Positions 8,705-17,837 of a stretch of DNA of 64,000 nucleotides are shown here, one piece after another. Numbering within the stretch: position 1 is the stretch's first letter; each line of letters starts with the position of its first letter. The DNA comes from Actinoalloteichus hymeniacidonis (lineage in GTDB: Bacteria; Actinomycetota; Actinomycetes; Mycobacteriales; Pseudonocardiaceae). Below the pieces are notes generated by a model, which was not told where the DNA came from, did no database searches, and saw nothing but the letters and a program-made list of their open reading frames with translations. Made by a program: the position numbers and the translations under genes. The DNA is taken from positions 806,001 through 870,000 of the forward strand of contig NZ_JACHIS010000001.1 of NCBI RefSeq assembly GCF_014203365.1, read 5' to 3'.

Positions 8705-9373
8705 TCAACCGGCGGCCAGCCTGCTGCCGCCCTCCGGGTCGATGGCTGCCACCAGCACCTCCGCCATCTGCTCCGACCGCGAGCAGTAGTCCGCGATCAG
8801 TGTCTCGATGTCGAAATCCTGGTCCTGGACGTACAGCAGCTCCCGTTCGTCAGTGGGAATCGAGGCCGACACCGTCAACGGGCCGAGATAGCCGGTGTGG
8901 ATCGCAGTGGTGCAGGTATCGCCCACGCTGCCACCCTGGTAGGTCAGGGCGTAGTAGCGATCATCGAGGATCCACCGGCGGAAATGGTCGGAGTACGAGC
9001 CCTCGCCGTTCCAGGTGTCGCCGAAGTACCGACGTTGCGACTCGCGGCCCCGGGGCGCGGTCTGCTCGATGACGACCCGGCCCCATTCCTCTTCGGCCGC
9101 GCACCCCGGAGACATGGCGTCGAGGGTGTAGGGCTCGGTGGTCAGGCCCAGCTCGGCGAAAAGCTCCGGGGGCAGTTCCTCGCAGGTGTTCTCGAAGACC
9201 GCCCGGCGGCCGGTGGCGAATTCGAGGTTGTCGTAGGCCACGAGCTCTTCCGACAACACCGGTGATGTCCCGGAACTGAGCGGCGGTTCCGGCGGTGCCA
9301 CGCAGCCTGCGGTGAGTAGCCCACCGATCAGCGCCACTGCCGCGATCCTGCGCATCCGGGCCGGTGCGGTCAT
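8705..9373 (-). CDS. Putative lipoprotein, possibly DUF3558-like
   Basis: Predicted lipid-anchored extracytoplasmic protein of 222 residues. From the ATG used here the signal peptide runs to the lipobox LTAG-C at Cys24, a normal length; a GTG at 9406 would add 11 residues. The mature part has paired cysteines (NTCEELPPELF with PGCAAEEEWG, and DTCTTAIH with IADYCSR). The C...LGL...C pattern resembles DUF3558 lipoproteins common in Pseudonocardiaceae, whose role is unknown. It is convergent with the exporter pair, with only 22 bases between. DUF3558 membership is tentative. Confidence 0.65.
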   Translation of the reverse strand: MTAPARMRRIAAVALIGGLLTAGCVAPPEPPLSSGTSPVLSEELVAYDNLEFATGRRAVFENTCEELPPELFAELGLTTEPYTLDAMSPGCAAEEEWGRVVIEQTAPRGRESQRRYFGDTWNGEGSYSDHFRRWILDDRYYALTYQGGSVGDTCTTAIHTGYLGPLTVSASIPTDERELLYVQDQDFDIETLIADYCSRSEQMAEVLVAAIDPEGGSRLAAG

Positions 9374-9623
9374 CACTGTTGTCGAACCCCCATGCAGTCG
9401 GGCCACGCCGGGCCGGCGGGCTGCGGCCGTACGCCGTCGAGCGCGGACTCGCCTGGTAATGATCTACCACGGCGGCCGAGCAGACCGAAGGTTCGATCGA
9501 TTCGCCGCTATCGGCGCAACCGTCAGTCCCGACCTGCCGGTCGGTTACCTCGCTAGTTTCGTGAGCGAATCAGGTTGAGCTGAGCACTGGTTCAGTAGCT
9601 GCGTACCCAGCTCGGGGGTTGAT

Positions 9624-10193
9624 ATGGAACTTGAGATCAGCAGGCATCAGTGGATATCGCTGCAGGGTGTAGCCGGGGATGTTCGCATGCTGGCGGAAGT
9701 CATCCGCGAGCTTGCGGATGCCCCGAGGCGGGAAGATGCGGTAGACGCTGTTCAGCGACTCCATCGGCAGGTGTTCGCGAACGGGTTGTTATGCGAGGCG
9801 TCGGTCGCCGTCGCATCATGTCTTGTGGGCCTGCTCTGGCGTTGCCCTGAGCACGTCGAGGATCTGCTGCTCGATCTTCTATCGGATATCTCGGCAGCTA
9901 CGCCGTGTGTTAGCGACCCCGGCGTCTACGGGGATGTTTCCAGAGCGGACTGCCAGTACGAGATCTCCCTGGGCTTCCAGGCTTATGTCGAAATCCTGGA
10001 TTCTAGCCCTAACCTAGTATCTCGGACGGCATGTATAGACCTCATTATGAGCTGTGGGTTATTCGAACCGAGGCTGCGGGATCGCGCTATCTATTTTCTG
10101 GACCGCGCGAAGGATCTCGCCGGTTTGGAAGCCTGCGGGAAGCTGATCTCGGCATCGCTTGACGAACTGCGGCAGCGCCCGCCGTCAGCATGA
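9624..10193 (+). CDS. Hypothetical helical protein, 189 residues
   Basis: Not recognised. A soluble, Leu/Ala-rich, acidic protein predicted to be almost all helical, with a pattern (ASVAVASCLVGLLWRC, LLLDLLSDISAAT, LVSRTACIDLIMSCGLF, RDRAIYFLDRAK) suggesting HEAT/ARM-like hairpins. No signal peptide. Base composition is visibly lower in GC than the neighbours. Isolated small HEAT-like proteins often act as immunity proteins to secreted toxins, but no cognate toxin is in the window. Its stop is followed by a convergent terminator. Confidence 0.6.
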   Translation: MELEISRHQWISLQGVAGDVRMLAEVIRELADAPRREDAVDAVQRLHRQVFANGLLCEASVAVASCLVGLLWRCPEHVEDLLLDLLSDISAATPCVSDPGVYGDVSRADCQYEISLGFQAYVEILDSSPNLVSRTACIDLIMSCGLFEPRLRDRAIYFLDRAKDLAGLEACGKLISASLDELRQRPPSA

Positions 10194-10241
10194 CAGGCCC
10201 CCGCGCTGCCTCGGCGGGGATACCCAAGCCACTGAACCACC

Positions 10242-10275
10242 GAGTAGCCCGCGATCGCCGGACCACGGGCTACTC
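10242..10275. terminator. Bidirectional hairpin between convergent genes
   Basis: Perfect ten-base stem GAGTAGCCCG / CGGGCTACTC (10242-10251, 10266-10275) with a 14-base loop, between the HEAT-like gene and the TIGR03089 gene. Confidence 0.65.
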
Positions 10276-10284
10276 ATTCACACG

Positions 10285-11007
10285 CTATTCGCCGAGGGCC
10301 TTGGTGACCCGCTCCGTCTCGCGGCGGTCGGCGAGCTTGGCCGGGTCGGCGTGTTGGACCTGGACCAGGGACGCACCAACCGCCAGCACCGGCAGCAGAT
10401 TCGCCGCCACACCCTCGGGAACGGTCCAGTCCAGGGTGGACAGCACACGGTCATTCGATCCGATGCCGAATTCGGCGGCCTTGGTGGTGGCGGCTGCGAG
10501 GACTGTGTCCACGGTCGCACCGGACAGGGCCGGGCTGTCGCCTTCGACCGGGTCCATCGGGATGAAGTCGTCGCCGTAGACGCGGATCTCCGAGGTGTAG
10601 TCGACCAGCGCGCTACCCGCAGGCAGCCGAACCGGAGCGCCGAGCGCGTCCAGACCGACGACGGCGACCGTCCGCGCGCCGAGGTCGCCTGCGGACTCCG
10701 ACTCCGAGGCGGGCACCAGTGCGACCTCCGCGCCCTCGGTATCCGCGCGCACCTCGGCGCCGCACCACCAGGCACCCAGCAGCACCCCGAGAGTCTGCCA
10801 ATGCGCGGGCAGCCGCACCGCCACCGGCATTCCCGGTTCCACATCGAGTTCGTCGCGCAGCCAGTTCGCGGTCTTGGCGGCCCAGTTCGCGACCGTCACG
10901 GCGGACAGCTCGATCCGGTAGCCCGCCGCGTCATCGTAGAAGGTGATCAACGGCTTGCCGCCGCCGGTCGCAAGGTAGCCGCGCAACAACGTCTCGGTGA
11001 CACTCAT
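10285..11007 (-). CDS. TIGR03089 family protein (acyl-CoA-synthetase-like N-terminal fragment)
   Basis: A 240-residue protein of an actinobacterial family resembling the N-terminal part of AMP-dependent synthetases and ligases. Visible are the opening KPLITFYDDAAGYRIELSAVTVANW, the region around LPAHWQTLGVLLGAWWCGAE where synthetases have helix A8-like elements, and a conserved DTVLAAA/STLDWT segment. The AMP-binding P-loop and the catalytic C-terminal domain are absent, so adenylation activity is unlikely. A GAGAGGGA ribosome site precedes the ATG. The gene sits next to an LCP gene, as Rv3268 sits next to Rv3267 in M. tuberculosis. Role unknown. Confidence 0.85.
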   Translation of the reverse strand: MSVTETLLRGYLATGGGKPLITFYDDAAGYRIELSAVTVANWAAKTANWLRDELDVEPGMPVAVRLPAHWQTLGVLLGAWWCGAEVRADTEGAEVALVPASESESAGDLGARTVAVVGLDALGAPVRLPAGSALVDYTSEIRVYGDDFIPMDPVEGDSPALSGATVDTVLAAATTKAAEFGIGSNDRVLSTLDWTVPEGVAANLLPVLAVGASLVQVQHADPAKLADRRETERVTKALGE

Positions 11008-11058
11008 GGGGGTCCCTCTCGGCGGCGGGCGGCGGGGCCGCGTGTTGCGGCTCGGACG

Positions 11059-12594
11059 TCAGTTGACGCAGGGCACCCCGTCGGCGGTGATCGGCTCCTC
11101 GCCGTCCGGGGTCTGCGTGCGCACCTTACTTCCGAGGCCGACCGGCGCCGCGGACACCGGGGAGACCACCGCCGGGTCGATGGCGGGCGGCGCGCCGGCC
11201 CCGGACATGCCGACCGGCTGGCCTTCCGCGTCGGACTCGGTCAGGTCCGTGACGTAGTCACGCACCTCGCCTCGATCCACCAGCACCACGCTCTGGCCCT
11301 TGTCGTTGATGACGCCGACCTCGCGCACCGGGATCGTCACGAAGGTGACATCGCCGCCCGCGACGCCCTGCAACTGCCGGGCGAACACCAGCGGGTCCAG
11401 TTCCTCGTCCAACACCAGGGACGCCTGCATCGCATCAAGCAGATTCTGCAGCCTGCCGGGGTCGGTGAGCGTCCCGGTGGACAACACCTTGTCCACCAGC
11501 GCGGCCAGGAACACCTGCTGGCGGACGATGCGATCGAGATCGCCGCCGGGCAGGTTGCGTTGCCGGACGAAGGACAGCGCGTCGCCACCGGAGATCGTCT
11601 GCGGGCCTGCGGCGAAGTTCGCGCCAGAGTCGCTGTCGCTGGTCGCGTAGTTCAGGCAGACGTCGATGCCGCCGATCGCCTCGGTGAAGAGGTAGAAGCC
11701 GTAGAGATTGACCTCGGCGTAGTGGTCGATGCGCGCACCCGTCAGGTCGCCGACCGCGCCGATCAGCGCGCGTCGGCCCGCGTCGGTGGACTCGCGTTCC
11801 ACCTGCGCCCGGTCGGTCACGCCCTCGGCCCGAAGCTGCCTGGCGGATTGCGTCTTCACCAGCCCCAAGGCGCCGTTGATCTTCTCGTCGCCGAGACCGG
11901 GCACCGGAACGTAGGTGTCGCGCGGGATGGACACCGCGTATGCGGCGCTGCCGTCGTCCGGGATCCGCAGCACGATGATCGTGTCCGTGTTGAGTCCGAC
12001 CTCGGCCTCGGTGCGCAGCTGCCGCAGGATGTGTTCGGGCAGCGGGCGGCCCTGGGCGTCGGTCCGGCTGTCGGTGCCGACCAGCAGGATGTCGGTGGCC
12101 GTGTCCTCCACCGGCGGGGGCGGTGGGGCGGACGACGACTCCGGCGCCGGTTCGACCGGGTACGGGTCGATGTCGATCCGATCCAGGTCGCTGAGCGCGG
12201 AGGTCGTGTTGATGCTGTCCTGCACCCGGTCCATGCCGGCCCAGGCATAGCCGGTCAGGCCGAGGACCGCCACCGACACCAGGGCCACCAGGGAGCGGCC
12301 GCCCGCTAACAACACCGTGGCTCCGGTGCTCCGGCGACGCCGCTTCGTCAGCGCCGGGCTCGCTACTGCCTCGGCAGAATCCTCGCTCGTCTCCTCGGCC
12401 CGATCGCGCTGGTCCGACTCGGCCTCGGCCGCAGCAGCAGGCCCGTCCGCCTCGACCTCGCCTGTCGCGCTGGAACCGTCCGAATCGGGCCGTCCGAGTT
12501 CATCGGGTTGTTCGGTGTGGTGGTTCTCGTCGTGTGCGGACGGACCGCCGGACTCGTTGTCCGGTTCGTCGACGTCCTCCTGTTTGCGTGGCAT
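11059..12594 (-). CDS. LytR-CpsA-Psr (LCP) family protein
   Basis: Membrane-anchored phosphotransferase that, in characterised relatives, transfers undecaprenyl- or decaprenyl-linked glycans to peptidoglycan. Of 511 residues, about 1-95 are an acidic cytosolic region, a single membrane helix follows (LAGGRSLVALVSVAVLGLTGYAW), then an extracellular LCP domain with DILLVGTDSRTD, VLRIPDDGSAAYAVSIPRD, KINGALG and the arginine-rich SFVRQRNLPGGDLDRIVRQQ that binds the lipid phosphate. It lacks the LytR_C domain and ends in ITADGVPCV. Lcp1 (Rv3267) of M. tuberculosis, the arabinogalactan ligase, is the positional equivalent. It is separated from its paralogue by a terminator. Confidence 0.93.
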   Translation of the reverse strand: MPRKQEDVDEPDNESGGPSAHDENHHTEQPDELGRPDSDGSSATGEVEADGPAAAAEAESDQRDRAEETSEDSAEAVASPALTKRRRRSTGATVLLAGGRSLVALVSVAVLGLTGYAWAGMDRVQDSINTTSALSDLDRIDIDPYPVEPAPESSSAPPPPPVEDTATDILLVGTDSRTDAQGRPLPEHILRQLRTEAEVGLNTDTIIVLRIPDDGSAAYAVSIPRDTYVPVPGLGDEKINGALGLVKTQSARQLRAEGVTDRAQVERESTDAGRRALIGAVGDLTGARIDHYAEVNLYGFYLFTEAIGGIDVCLNYATSDSDSGANFAAGPQTISGGDALSFVRQRNLPGGDLDRIVRQQVFLAALVDKVLSTGTLTDPGRLQNLLDAMQASLVLDEELDPLVFARQLQGVAGGDVTFVTIPVREVGVINDKGQSVVLVDRGEVRDYVTDLTESDAEGQPVGMSGAGAPPAIDPAVVSPVSAAPVGLGSKVRTQTPDGEEPITADGVPCVN

Positions 12595-12749
12595 TCACAC
12601 CCCCGACGTGCTCAAGCTGCCCTTTCTCAGGCTAACGGGCCGGTCCGTCACAGGTGTCCGGGTTGGCCGAGCCGAGATCCACGCCTCAACGATTCTCGGT
12701 TCCCAGCCGCCATGTGAAAGGCATCCCGCCGGGCATGCCCCGAGCACAG

Positions 12750-12784
12750 AACCGCCCGCCGACCTCGAAGGTCGACGGGCGGTT
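12750..12784 (-). terminator. Hairpin between the two LCP genes
   Basis: AACCGCCCG (12750-12758) pairs with CGGGCGGTT (12776-12784), with a further inner GACCT/AGGTC stem. It lies just after the stop of the upstream LCP gene, so the two paralogues appear to be transcribed separately. Confidence 0.65.
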
Positions 12785-12812
12785 CATCAGCGATGCGGGT
12801 CCGTTGCACGGA

Positions 12813-14510
12813 TCAGTGCACGCAGACGGTCCCGTCTGCCGTGATCTCCTGTTCCTTCTCGGCCTCGCCTTCGGTGCCGGTGCCGGTCTCCTGACCGGGC
12901 AGCGGCGCGAAGTTGCTGACCGACGTGGTGTAGTCCTCGCCGAGGATCACGTCGACCGTTCCCGGCGCGAGCGCGGCGTCCTCCTCGACGATCAGACCGC
13001 CGAGCGCGTCCGCCACGGACTGGCCGTTGGCCTCCTCGCCGGTGGCGTACCGGACCACCGAGGCCACCCGAGGATTGGCGTTGTCGGTGACGCCCTGGAG
13101 GTAACCGGAGCTGGTCAGCTGGGCCATGACCTCGGCGGCCAGCCCAGGGATGCCGCCCGCGTTGTACACCTCGACGGTGATCGAGGCCGGGTCCACGATG
13201 GAGGCTTCCTCACTCGCATTGTCGGCCGGTTCCGGCTCTTCGGCGGGTGGTCCTCCCAGCTCCTTCATGAACTGCTGCACCTGTGCGGGGTCCATCTGGA
13301 TGACGTCCTGACCGACATCGTCCTTGATGAAAGCCCCGACCGGGATCGTCTGGAAGTCCATGTTGCCGCCCGCGATGTTCTGCGCGTGCTCCAGGAAGGT
13401 CTGGATGTTGAAGTTGCTGTCGAGTACGACGCTGCTCTGCACCGCGTTGATCAGCTCGCTGAGCTTGCCGGGGTTGGCCAGTGTGTCCGCGGACAACACC
13501 TTGTTTGCCAGGCCGGCCATGAACACCTGCTGGCGGACCACGCGATCGAGGTCGCTGTTGGGCAGTCCGTAGCGCTGCCGGACGAAACGCAAGGCGTCGA
13601 CACCGGAGATGGTCTGCTTACCCGCGTCGAATTTCGCTCCGGAGCGGTACTCGTCGACCGGCTCCAGTAGACAGACCTCGACCCCGCCGACGGCCTCGGT
13701 GATCTCGGAGAATCCGAGCAGGTTGACCTCGGCGTAGTGGTCGATGGTGACGCCGGTGAGCTCCTCCAGGGTCTGCACCAACAGCTGACGGCCCTCGTCG
13801 GAGGACTCCTGGTGCAACTGCTTCTCATCGGTGACGCCCTGCGCGACGAGGGAATCGTGGGCGGCGCGCTTGCCGTAACCGAATGCAGAATTGATCTTGT
13901 TCATGCCGTAGCCCGGCACATTGACGTAGCTGTCGCGCGGAAAGGACACGGCCGAGACCTGTTCGCCACCCGGCGGGATACGCACCATGATCAGGGTGTC
14001 GGTGAGGTCGCCGCCCTCGTCGTCGCTGGCGCCCAGGGAAGCGAGGACGTCCGCGTCCAGCGGATTGCCCTGGTTGTCGGTTCGGCTGTCGTTGCCGACC
14101 AGCAGCAGGTCCATGCCGTCTTCCAACGGATTGGGGCCCTGCGTCCGGCCGTTCTCGCGATTGCCGAACACGTCACTGGTCACCAGCCCGCTGTCGAACG
14201 CGGTGTAGGTGGCCCAGGAATAGCCCGTGACGGACACGACGGCGACGGAGACCAGGGCCACCGCGGTCTTGGCCGCCCGCATCGCGAACTTCGCGCCTGC
14301 ACTGCGTCGAGGAGGCTCCTCTGCGGCGGTGACCGCGGCGGCCGCGCTCGGTGTGCGGGCGATGGGTTGGGTCGGCTCCATCGAGACGGGTCGCCTCGGT
14401 GGCCGACGTGCGCTGGGATCCCCGACGCCTCCTGCCCCGTCTCCGCGACTTCGACGACCAGACCCGCTGTCGTCGCTTGGCCGTCGCGCTCCAGGCGGCC
14501 GGTCGTGCAC
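12813..14510 (-). CDS. LytR-CpsA-Psr (LCP) family protein with LytR_C domain
   Basis: Second LCP ligase, 565 residues. A Pro/Arg-rich cytosolic region of about 85 residues is followed by one membrane helix (VALVSVAVVSVTGYSW), an LCP domain with MDLLLVGNDSRTD, VRIPPGGEQVSAVSFPRD, KINSAFGYG and RFVRQRYGLPNSDLDRVVRQQ, an acidic linker, and a LytR_C domain (VEVYNAGGIPGLAAEVMAQL to about residue 530). The GTG start has a GGGAGGAG site seven bases upstream. Both LCP proteins end in an ITADGxxCV tail. The gene is divergent from rfbB. A glycan-to-peptidoglycan ligase role is expected; the substrate may differ from that of the first copy. Confidence 0.93.
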   Translation of the reverse strand: MHDRPPGARRPSDDSGSGRRSRGDGAGGVGDPSARRPPRRPVSMEPTQPIARTPSAAAAVTAAEEPPRRSAGAKFAMRAAKTAVALVSVAVVSVTGYSWATYTAFDSGLVTSDVFGNRENGRTQGPNPLEDGMDLLLVGNDSRTDNQGNPLDADVLASLGASDDEGGDLTDTLIMVRIPPGGEQVSAVSFPRDSYVNVPGYGMNKINSAFGYGKRAAHDSLVAQGVTDEKQLHQESSDEGRQLLVQTLEELTGVTIDHYAEVNLLGFSEITEAVGGVEVCLLEPVDEYRSGAKFDAGKQTISGVDALRFVRQRYGLPNSDLDRVVRQQVFMAGLANKVLSADTLANPGKLSELINAVQSSVVLDSNFNIQTFLEHAQNIAGGNMDFQTIPVGAFIKDDVGQDVIQMDPAQVQQFMKELGGPPAEEPEPADNASEEASIVDPASITVEVYNAGGIPGLAAEVMAQLTSSGYLQGVTDNANPRVASVVRYATGEEANGQSVADALGGLIVEEDAALAPGTVDVILGEDYTTSVSNFAPLPGQETGTGTEGEAEKEQEITADGTVCVH

Positions 14511-14771
14511 GGGCGGCTCCTCCCTACATGCGCGCCGAAAACGGACGCGCTCCCCGACTGATCAGGTAGTGCCGGTCATCCGTCATCACGTTAATCCGAT
14601 GTCGTGAATGCTGTAGGACGTCCCGCTACCGAGTAAGACGCACATTGTGCCCCCGAGGTTCGCCGTAGGCACGGGTTTCCTCGGTCTCGTTCGTGACACA
14701 CTGCCACTGCGAACCGGTGGCGGGCGACTCACGATCACACCGGCAGTGCTGACGATGATGGGGTGGGCTCG

Positions 14772-15773
14772 ATGCGAGTTCTGGTGACCGGAGGGGCCGG
14801 CTTCATCGGCTCCCACTATGTGCGGCAACTGGTCGGCGGCGCGTACCCGGCATTCGCCGACGCCGAGGTGGTGGTGCTCGACAAGCTGACCTACGCGGGT
14901 AATCGCGCGAACCTCTCCAGTGTCGCCGACAACCCCCGGTTGCGCTTCGTCCACGGGGATATCTGCGATGCCGCGCTCGTCGCCGAAGTGATGACGAACA
15001 CCGAGGTAGTGGTGCATTTCGCCGCAGAATCGCATGTGGACCGCTCGATCGCGGGCGGCGCCGACTTCGTGCTGACCAACGTGTTGGGCACCCAGATCCT
15101 GCTCCAGGCCGCTGTGAACGCGGGCGTCGGCCGCTTCGTGCACGTCTCCACCGACGAGGTGTACGGGTCCATCGACGAGGGTTCATGGGACGAGACCCAT
15201 ATCCTGGAACCGAACTCGCCGTACTCCGCGGCCAAGGCGAGTTCGGACCTACTCGCGCGCGCTTACCATCGCACGCACGGGTTGCCCGTCAGTGTGACTC
15301 GCTGCTCGAATAACTACGGACCGTTCCAATTTCCGGAGAAGGTCATTCCCCTGTTTGTGACCAATCTCATGGATAACCGCCCCGTTCCTCTTTACGGTGA
15401 CGGCGGCAATATTCGTGACTGGTTGCATGTGGACGATCACTGTCGCGGTATCCAACTCGTCGCCGAGGCGGGTCGGCCCGGCGAGATCTACAACATCGGT
15501 GGCGGTACCGAATTGACCAATCTCGAATTGACCGAGCTCCTCTTGTCCGCAATGGACTGCGACTTCTCGATGGTGGAACGCGTCGAGGATCGCAAGGGTC
15601 ACGACCGCCGCTACTCGGTCGCCATCGACAAGATCTCCACCGAACTCGGCTACGCGCCCGCCGTGCCCTTCCAGCGGGGCCTCGCCGAGACCGTGCAGTG
15701 GTATCGGGACAATCGTGCCTGGTGGGAGCCCCTGAAGAACGCGACGGCGGACACCTCGGGCGGCGTTGGATGA
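14772..15773 (+). CDS. rfbB: dTDP-glucose 4,6-dehydratase
   Basis: Second enzyme of dTDP-L-rhamnose synthesis: converts dTDP-glucose to dTDP-4-keto-6-deoxyglucose using bound NAD. It is an SDR-fold protein of 333 residues with the nucleotide motif VTGGAGFIGSH near residue 5, the STDEVYG active-site loop near 125-131, and the catalytic pair Tyr151/Lys155 in YSAAK. The ATG at 14772 is chosen because the protein then starts with the conserved MRVLVTGGAGF and a GGGGTGGG run lies upstream; GTG at 14763 is possible. The stop overlaps the ATG of rfbD. The companion enzymes RmlA and RmlC are not in the window. Confidence 0.95.
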   Translation: MRVLVTGGAGFIGSHYVRQLVGGAYPAFADAEVVVLDKLTYAGNRANLSSVADNPRLRFVHGDICDAALVAEVMTNTEVVVHFAAESHVDRSIAGGADFVLTNVLGTQILLQAAVNAGVGRFVHVSTDEVYGSIDEGSWDETHILEPNSPYSAAKASSDLLARAYHRTHGLPVSVTRCSNNYGPFQFPEKVIPLFVTNLMDNRPVPLYGDGGNIRDWLHVDDHCRGIQLVAEAGRPGEIYNIGGGTELTNLELTELLLSAMDCDFSMVERVEDRKGHDRRYSVAIDKISTELGYAPAVPFQRGLAETVQWYRDNRAWWEPLKNATADTSGGVG

Positions 15774-16693
15774 CCGACCTCGCACTCTTGGTCGCAGGCG
15801 GTGGCGGCCAACTCGGCATGGACCTCTACCACCGGGTCCGCGAGACCCTCGGCGACGGGAGCACGCTGTACGCCCCGACCTCGGCCGAACTGGACATCAC
15901 CGACCAGGCTGCCGTCGGTGCCGCCGTGACGCGGCTGGCCGAGGAGGCTGCCGAGCACGGCAGGCGCCCGGTCGTGATCAACGCGGCGGCCTACACGGCG
16001 GTCGACGCCGCCGAGGCCGATGAATCGACGGCGATGCGGGTGAACCGGGACGGCCCCGCGCGGCTGGCCGCCGCCTGCACGGCCCTCGACGTCCCACTGA
16101 TCCACGTCTCCACCGACTACGTCTTCCCCGGGGACGCCGAGCGGCCCTACGAGCCGAGCGATCCGACCGGCCCCAGATCGGCCTACGGCCGGACGAAGCT
16201 CGCGGGCGAGCGCGCCGTGCTCGACATCTGTCCCCGAGCCTGGGTGGTCCGCACTGCGGGCGTCTACGGCGCCTGGGGCGGCAACTTCGTCAAGACCATG
16301 GCCAAGTTGGAGGCCAACCGAGAGACGCTCTCGGTGGTGTCCGACCAGGCCATGTCCCCGACCTGGGCGGGTGACCTGGCGATCGGACTCCTGGAGCTGG
16401 CGATGCGGATCGCCGACGGCTCCGAACCAGCTCGTCGAGTGCTGCACGCCACCAACGACGGGCAGACGACCTGGTTCGAGTTCGCCCGCGCGATCTTCGT
16501 CGAGTTGGGTGCCGACCCGGAACGGGTGCGGCCCTGCGGTACCGAGGAGTTTCCTCGGCCCGCACCGCGACCCGCCTTCTCCGTGCTCTCCGCGAATTCG
16601 TGGATCAGCGAGGGGCTCACTCCGCTGCAGCCCTGGCGAGCGGGCCTCGCGGAGGCATTCGCCCAACACGAGGACGCATTCCGGCCGGCCTGA
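15770..16693 (+). CDS. rfbD: dTDP-4-dehydrorhamnose reductase
   Basis: Last enzyme of dTDP-L-rhamnose synthesis; reduces dTDP-4-keto-rhamnose with NADPH in the cytoplasm. It has 307 residues, with the nucleotide-binding GGGGQLGMDL near residue 11, the RmlD signatures NAAAYTAVDAAE and HVSTDYVFPGDAERPY, and the catalytic Tyr/Lys pair in AYGRTKLAGE. The ATG overlaps the rfbB stop (ATGA), so both are made together. The gene converges on a glycosyltransferase gene across a strong hairpin. The product is the rhamnosyl donor that WbbL needs. Confidence 0.95.
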   Translation: MTDLALLVAGGGGQLGMDLYHRVRETLGDGSTLYAPTSAELDITDQAAVGAAVTRLAEEAAEHGRRPVVINAAAYTAVDAAEADESTAMRVNRDGPARLAAACTALDVPLIHVSTDYVFPGDAERPYEPSDPTGPRSAYGRTKLAGERAVLDICPRAWVVRTAGVYGAWGGNFVKTMAKLEANRETLSVVSDQAMSPTWAGDLAIGLLELAMRIADGSEPARRVLHATNDGQTTWFEFARAIFVELGADPERVRPCGTEEFPRPAPRPAFSVLSANSWISEGLTPLQPWRAGLAEAFAQHEDAFRPA

Positions 16694-16707
16694 GGCCGGA
16701 CACGAAC

Positions 16708-16738
16708 GGCGGGCCCGCCGACAGCTCGCGGGCCCGCC
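16708..16738. terminator. Bidirectional hairpin between rfbD and a convergent glycosyltransferase gene
   Basis: Perfect 11-base stem GGCGGGCCCGC / GCGGGCCCGCC (16708-16718, 16728-16738) with a nine-base loop, directly after rfbD. Confidence 0.7.
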
Positions 16739-16742
16739 CTTC

Positions 16743-17837
16743 TCAGCTCAGTGCCTTGCGGTAGGCCTCGATGGTCGTCTCGGCGCAGTGATGCCAGCTG
16801 AAACCGGAGGCGTACTGCCGCCGCGCCGCCAGCGTCTCGGTGCGACCGCCGCCCGACAACGCCTCGGCCAGAGCGACCCCCAGGGCTTCGCTGTCCCCGA
16901 CCGGGACGAGCCGGGCATGCCCACCCGCCACCTCGCGCAGCGCGGGGACATCCGAGCACACCACGGGTACGCCGCAGGCCAACGCCTCCAGCACCGGCAG
17001 GCCGAAGCCCTCGTCTCGCGAGGGCATCACCAGGGCGGAGGCACCCGCGACGACACTGCGCAGGTCGACGTCGGACAGATACCCGGTCCGGGTGATCCGG
17101 TCGTGCTCGGAACGCGGACCGGGACCGGCCAACACCAACGGCGGTAGATCCGGGCGGGCGCCGTGCGCCTCCAACAGCGTCGGCAGCCCCTTGCGTGGAC
17201 CGTCGGCACCCACGAACAGCAGGTACTGACTGGGCAGGCCCAGCCGTTGCCGAAGAGCATCGTTGGGCGGTCGGGCGGCGAACCACGCCGCGTCGACCCC
17301 CAGCGGGGTGACCGCCACCCGTTCCATCGGGACGTCGAGACGTTCGACCACCTGCTTGGCCACCGCCTTGGTCGGCGTGCACACCATCGCGGCGCGCTTG
17401 GCCGAGCGGCGCACCAGATCGGGAAGCCTTCGATCGCTGGGCGGCAGGTCATCCGGCGAGTCCAGGAACGCCAGGTCGTGGATCGTGACCACCCCGGCGG
17501 CGCGCAGCGAGGGCGGCAACACGAAGTTGGTGCCGTGCACGATGTTGCTCATCCCGGCGAACAGCTCCACCGGGGGCAACGGCGACCGAAGCCAGCAGGC
17601 CCGCAGCAGCCGGGCGGGCACCGGTAGTCCTCGGGCGCCCACGCCGTGCGGCAGGGCGGCCCGCAGCGCCTTCCAGCCGCGCAGGGTGAACGCGACGGCC
17701 TTCACACTCACGGTCTCGACGGAGGCCAGTTCCTCGGCCAGCGCCGCCGTGTAGCGACCGATCCCGGTGCGGTGGCCCAACAGCGGGGTGCCGTCCAGCA
17801 ACAGCCGCAGCCGTGGTCCTCGTTTTCGATCAGCCAC
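16743..17837 (-). CDS. Glycosyltransferase family 4 protein
   Basis: GT-B fold retaining glycosyltransferase of 364 residues. The N-terminal domain opens with RLLLDGTPLLGHRTGIGRYTAAL, the acceptor-side motif of mannosyl/rhamnosyltransferases of this family. The C-terminal donor domain has LLFVGADGPRKGLPTLLEA and the sugar-nucleotide motif PSRDEGFGLPVLEALACGVPVVC with the E-x7-E pattern. The GTG at 17837 is chosen for its AAGGAG site seven bases upstream; it overlaps the end of the upstream fusion gene by eight bases, so the two are coupled. Donor and acceptor are unknown; rhamnose or mannose are plausible from context. Confidence 0.88.
   Translation of the reverse strand: MADRKRGPRLRLLLDGTPLLGHRTGIGRYTAALAEELASVETVSVKAVAFTLRGWKALRAALPHGVGARGLPVPARLLRACWLRSPLPPVELFAGMSNIVHGTNFVLPPSLRAAGVVTIHDLAFLDSPDDLPPSDRRLPDLVRRSAKRAAMVCTPTKAVAKQVVERLDVPMERVAVTPLGVDAAWFAARPPNDALRQRLGLPSQYLLFVGADGPRKGLPTLLEAHGARPDLPPLVLAGPGPRSEHDRITRTGYLSDVDLRSVVAGASALVMPSRDEGFGLPVLEALACGVPVVCSDVPALREVAGGHARLVPVGDSEALGVALAEALSGGGRTETLAARRQYASGFSWHHCAETTIEAYRKALS

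Noticed and set aside
10159-12309. Plus-strand frame of 716 codons
   Set aside because: It is the antisense shadow of TIGR03089 and LCP genes, His/Arg/Gly-rich without any family motif; the minus-strand proteins have clear domains.
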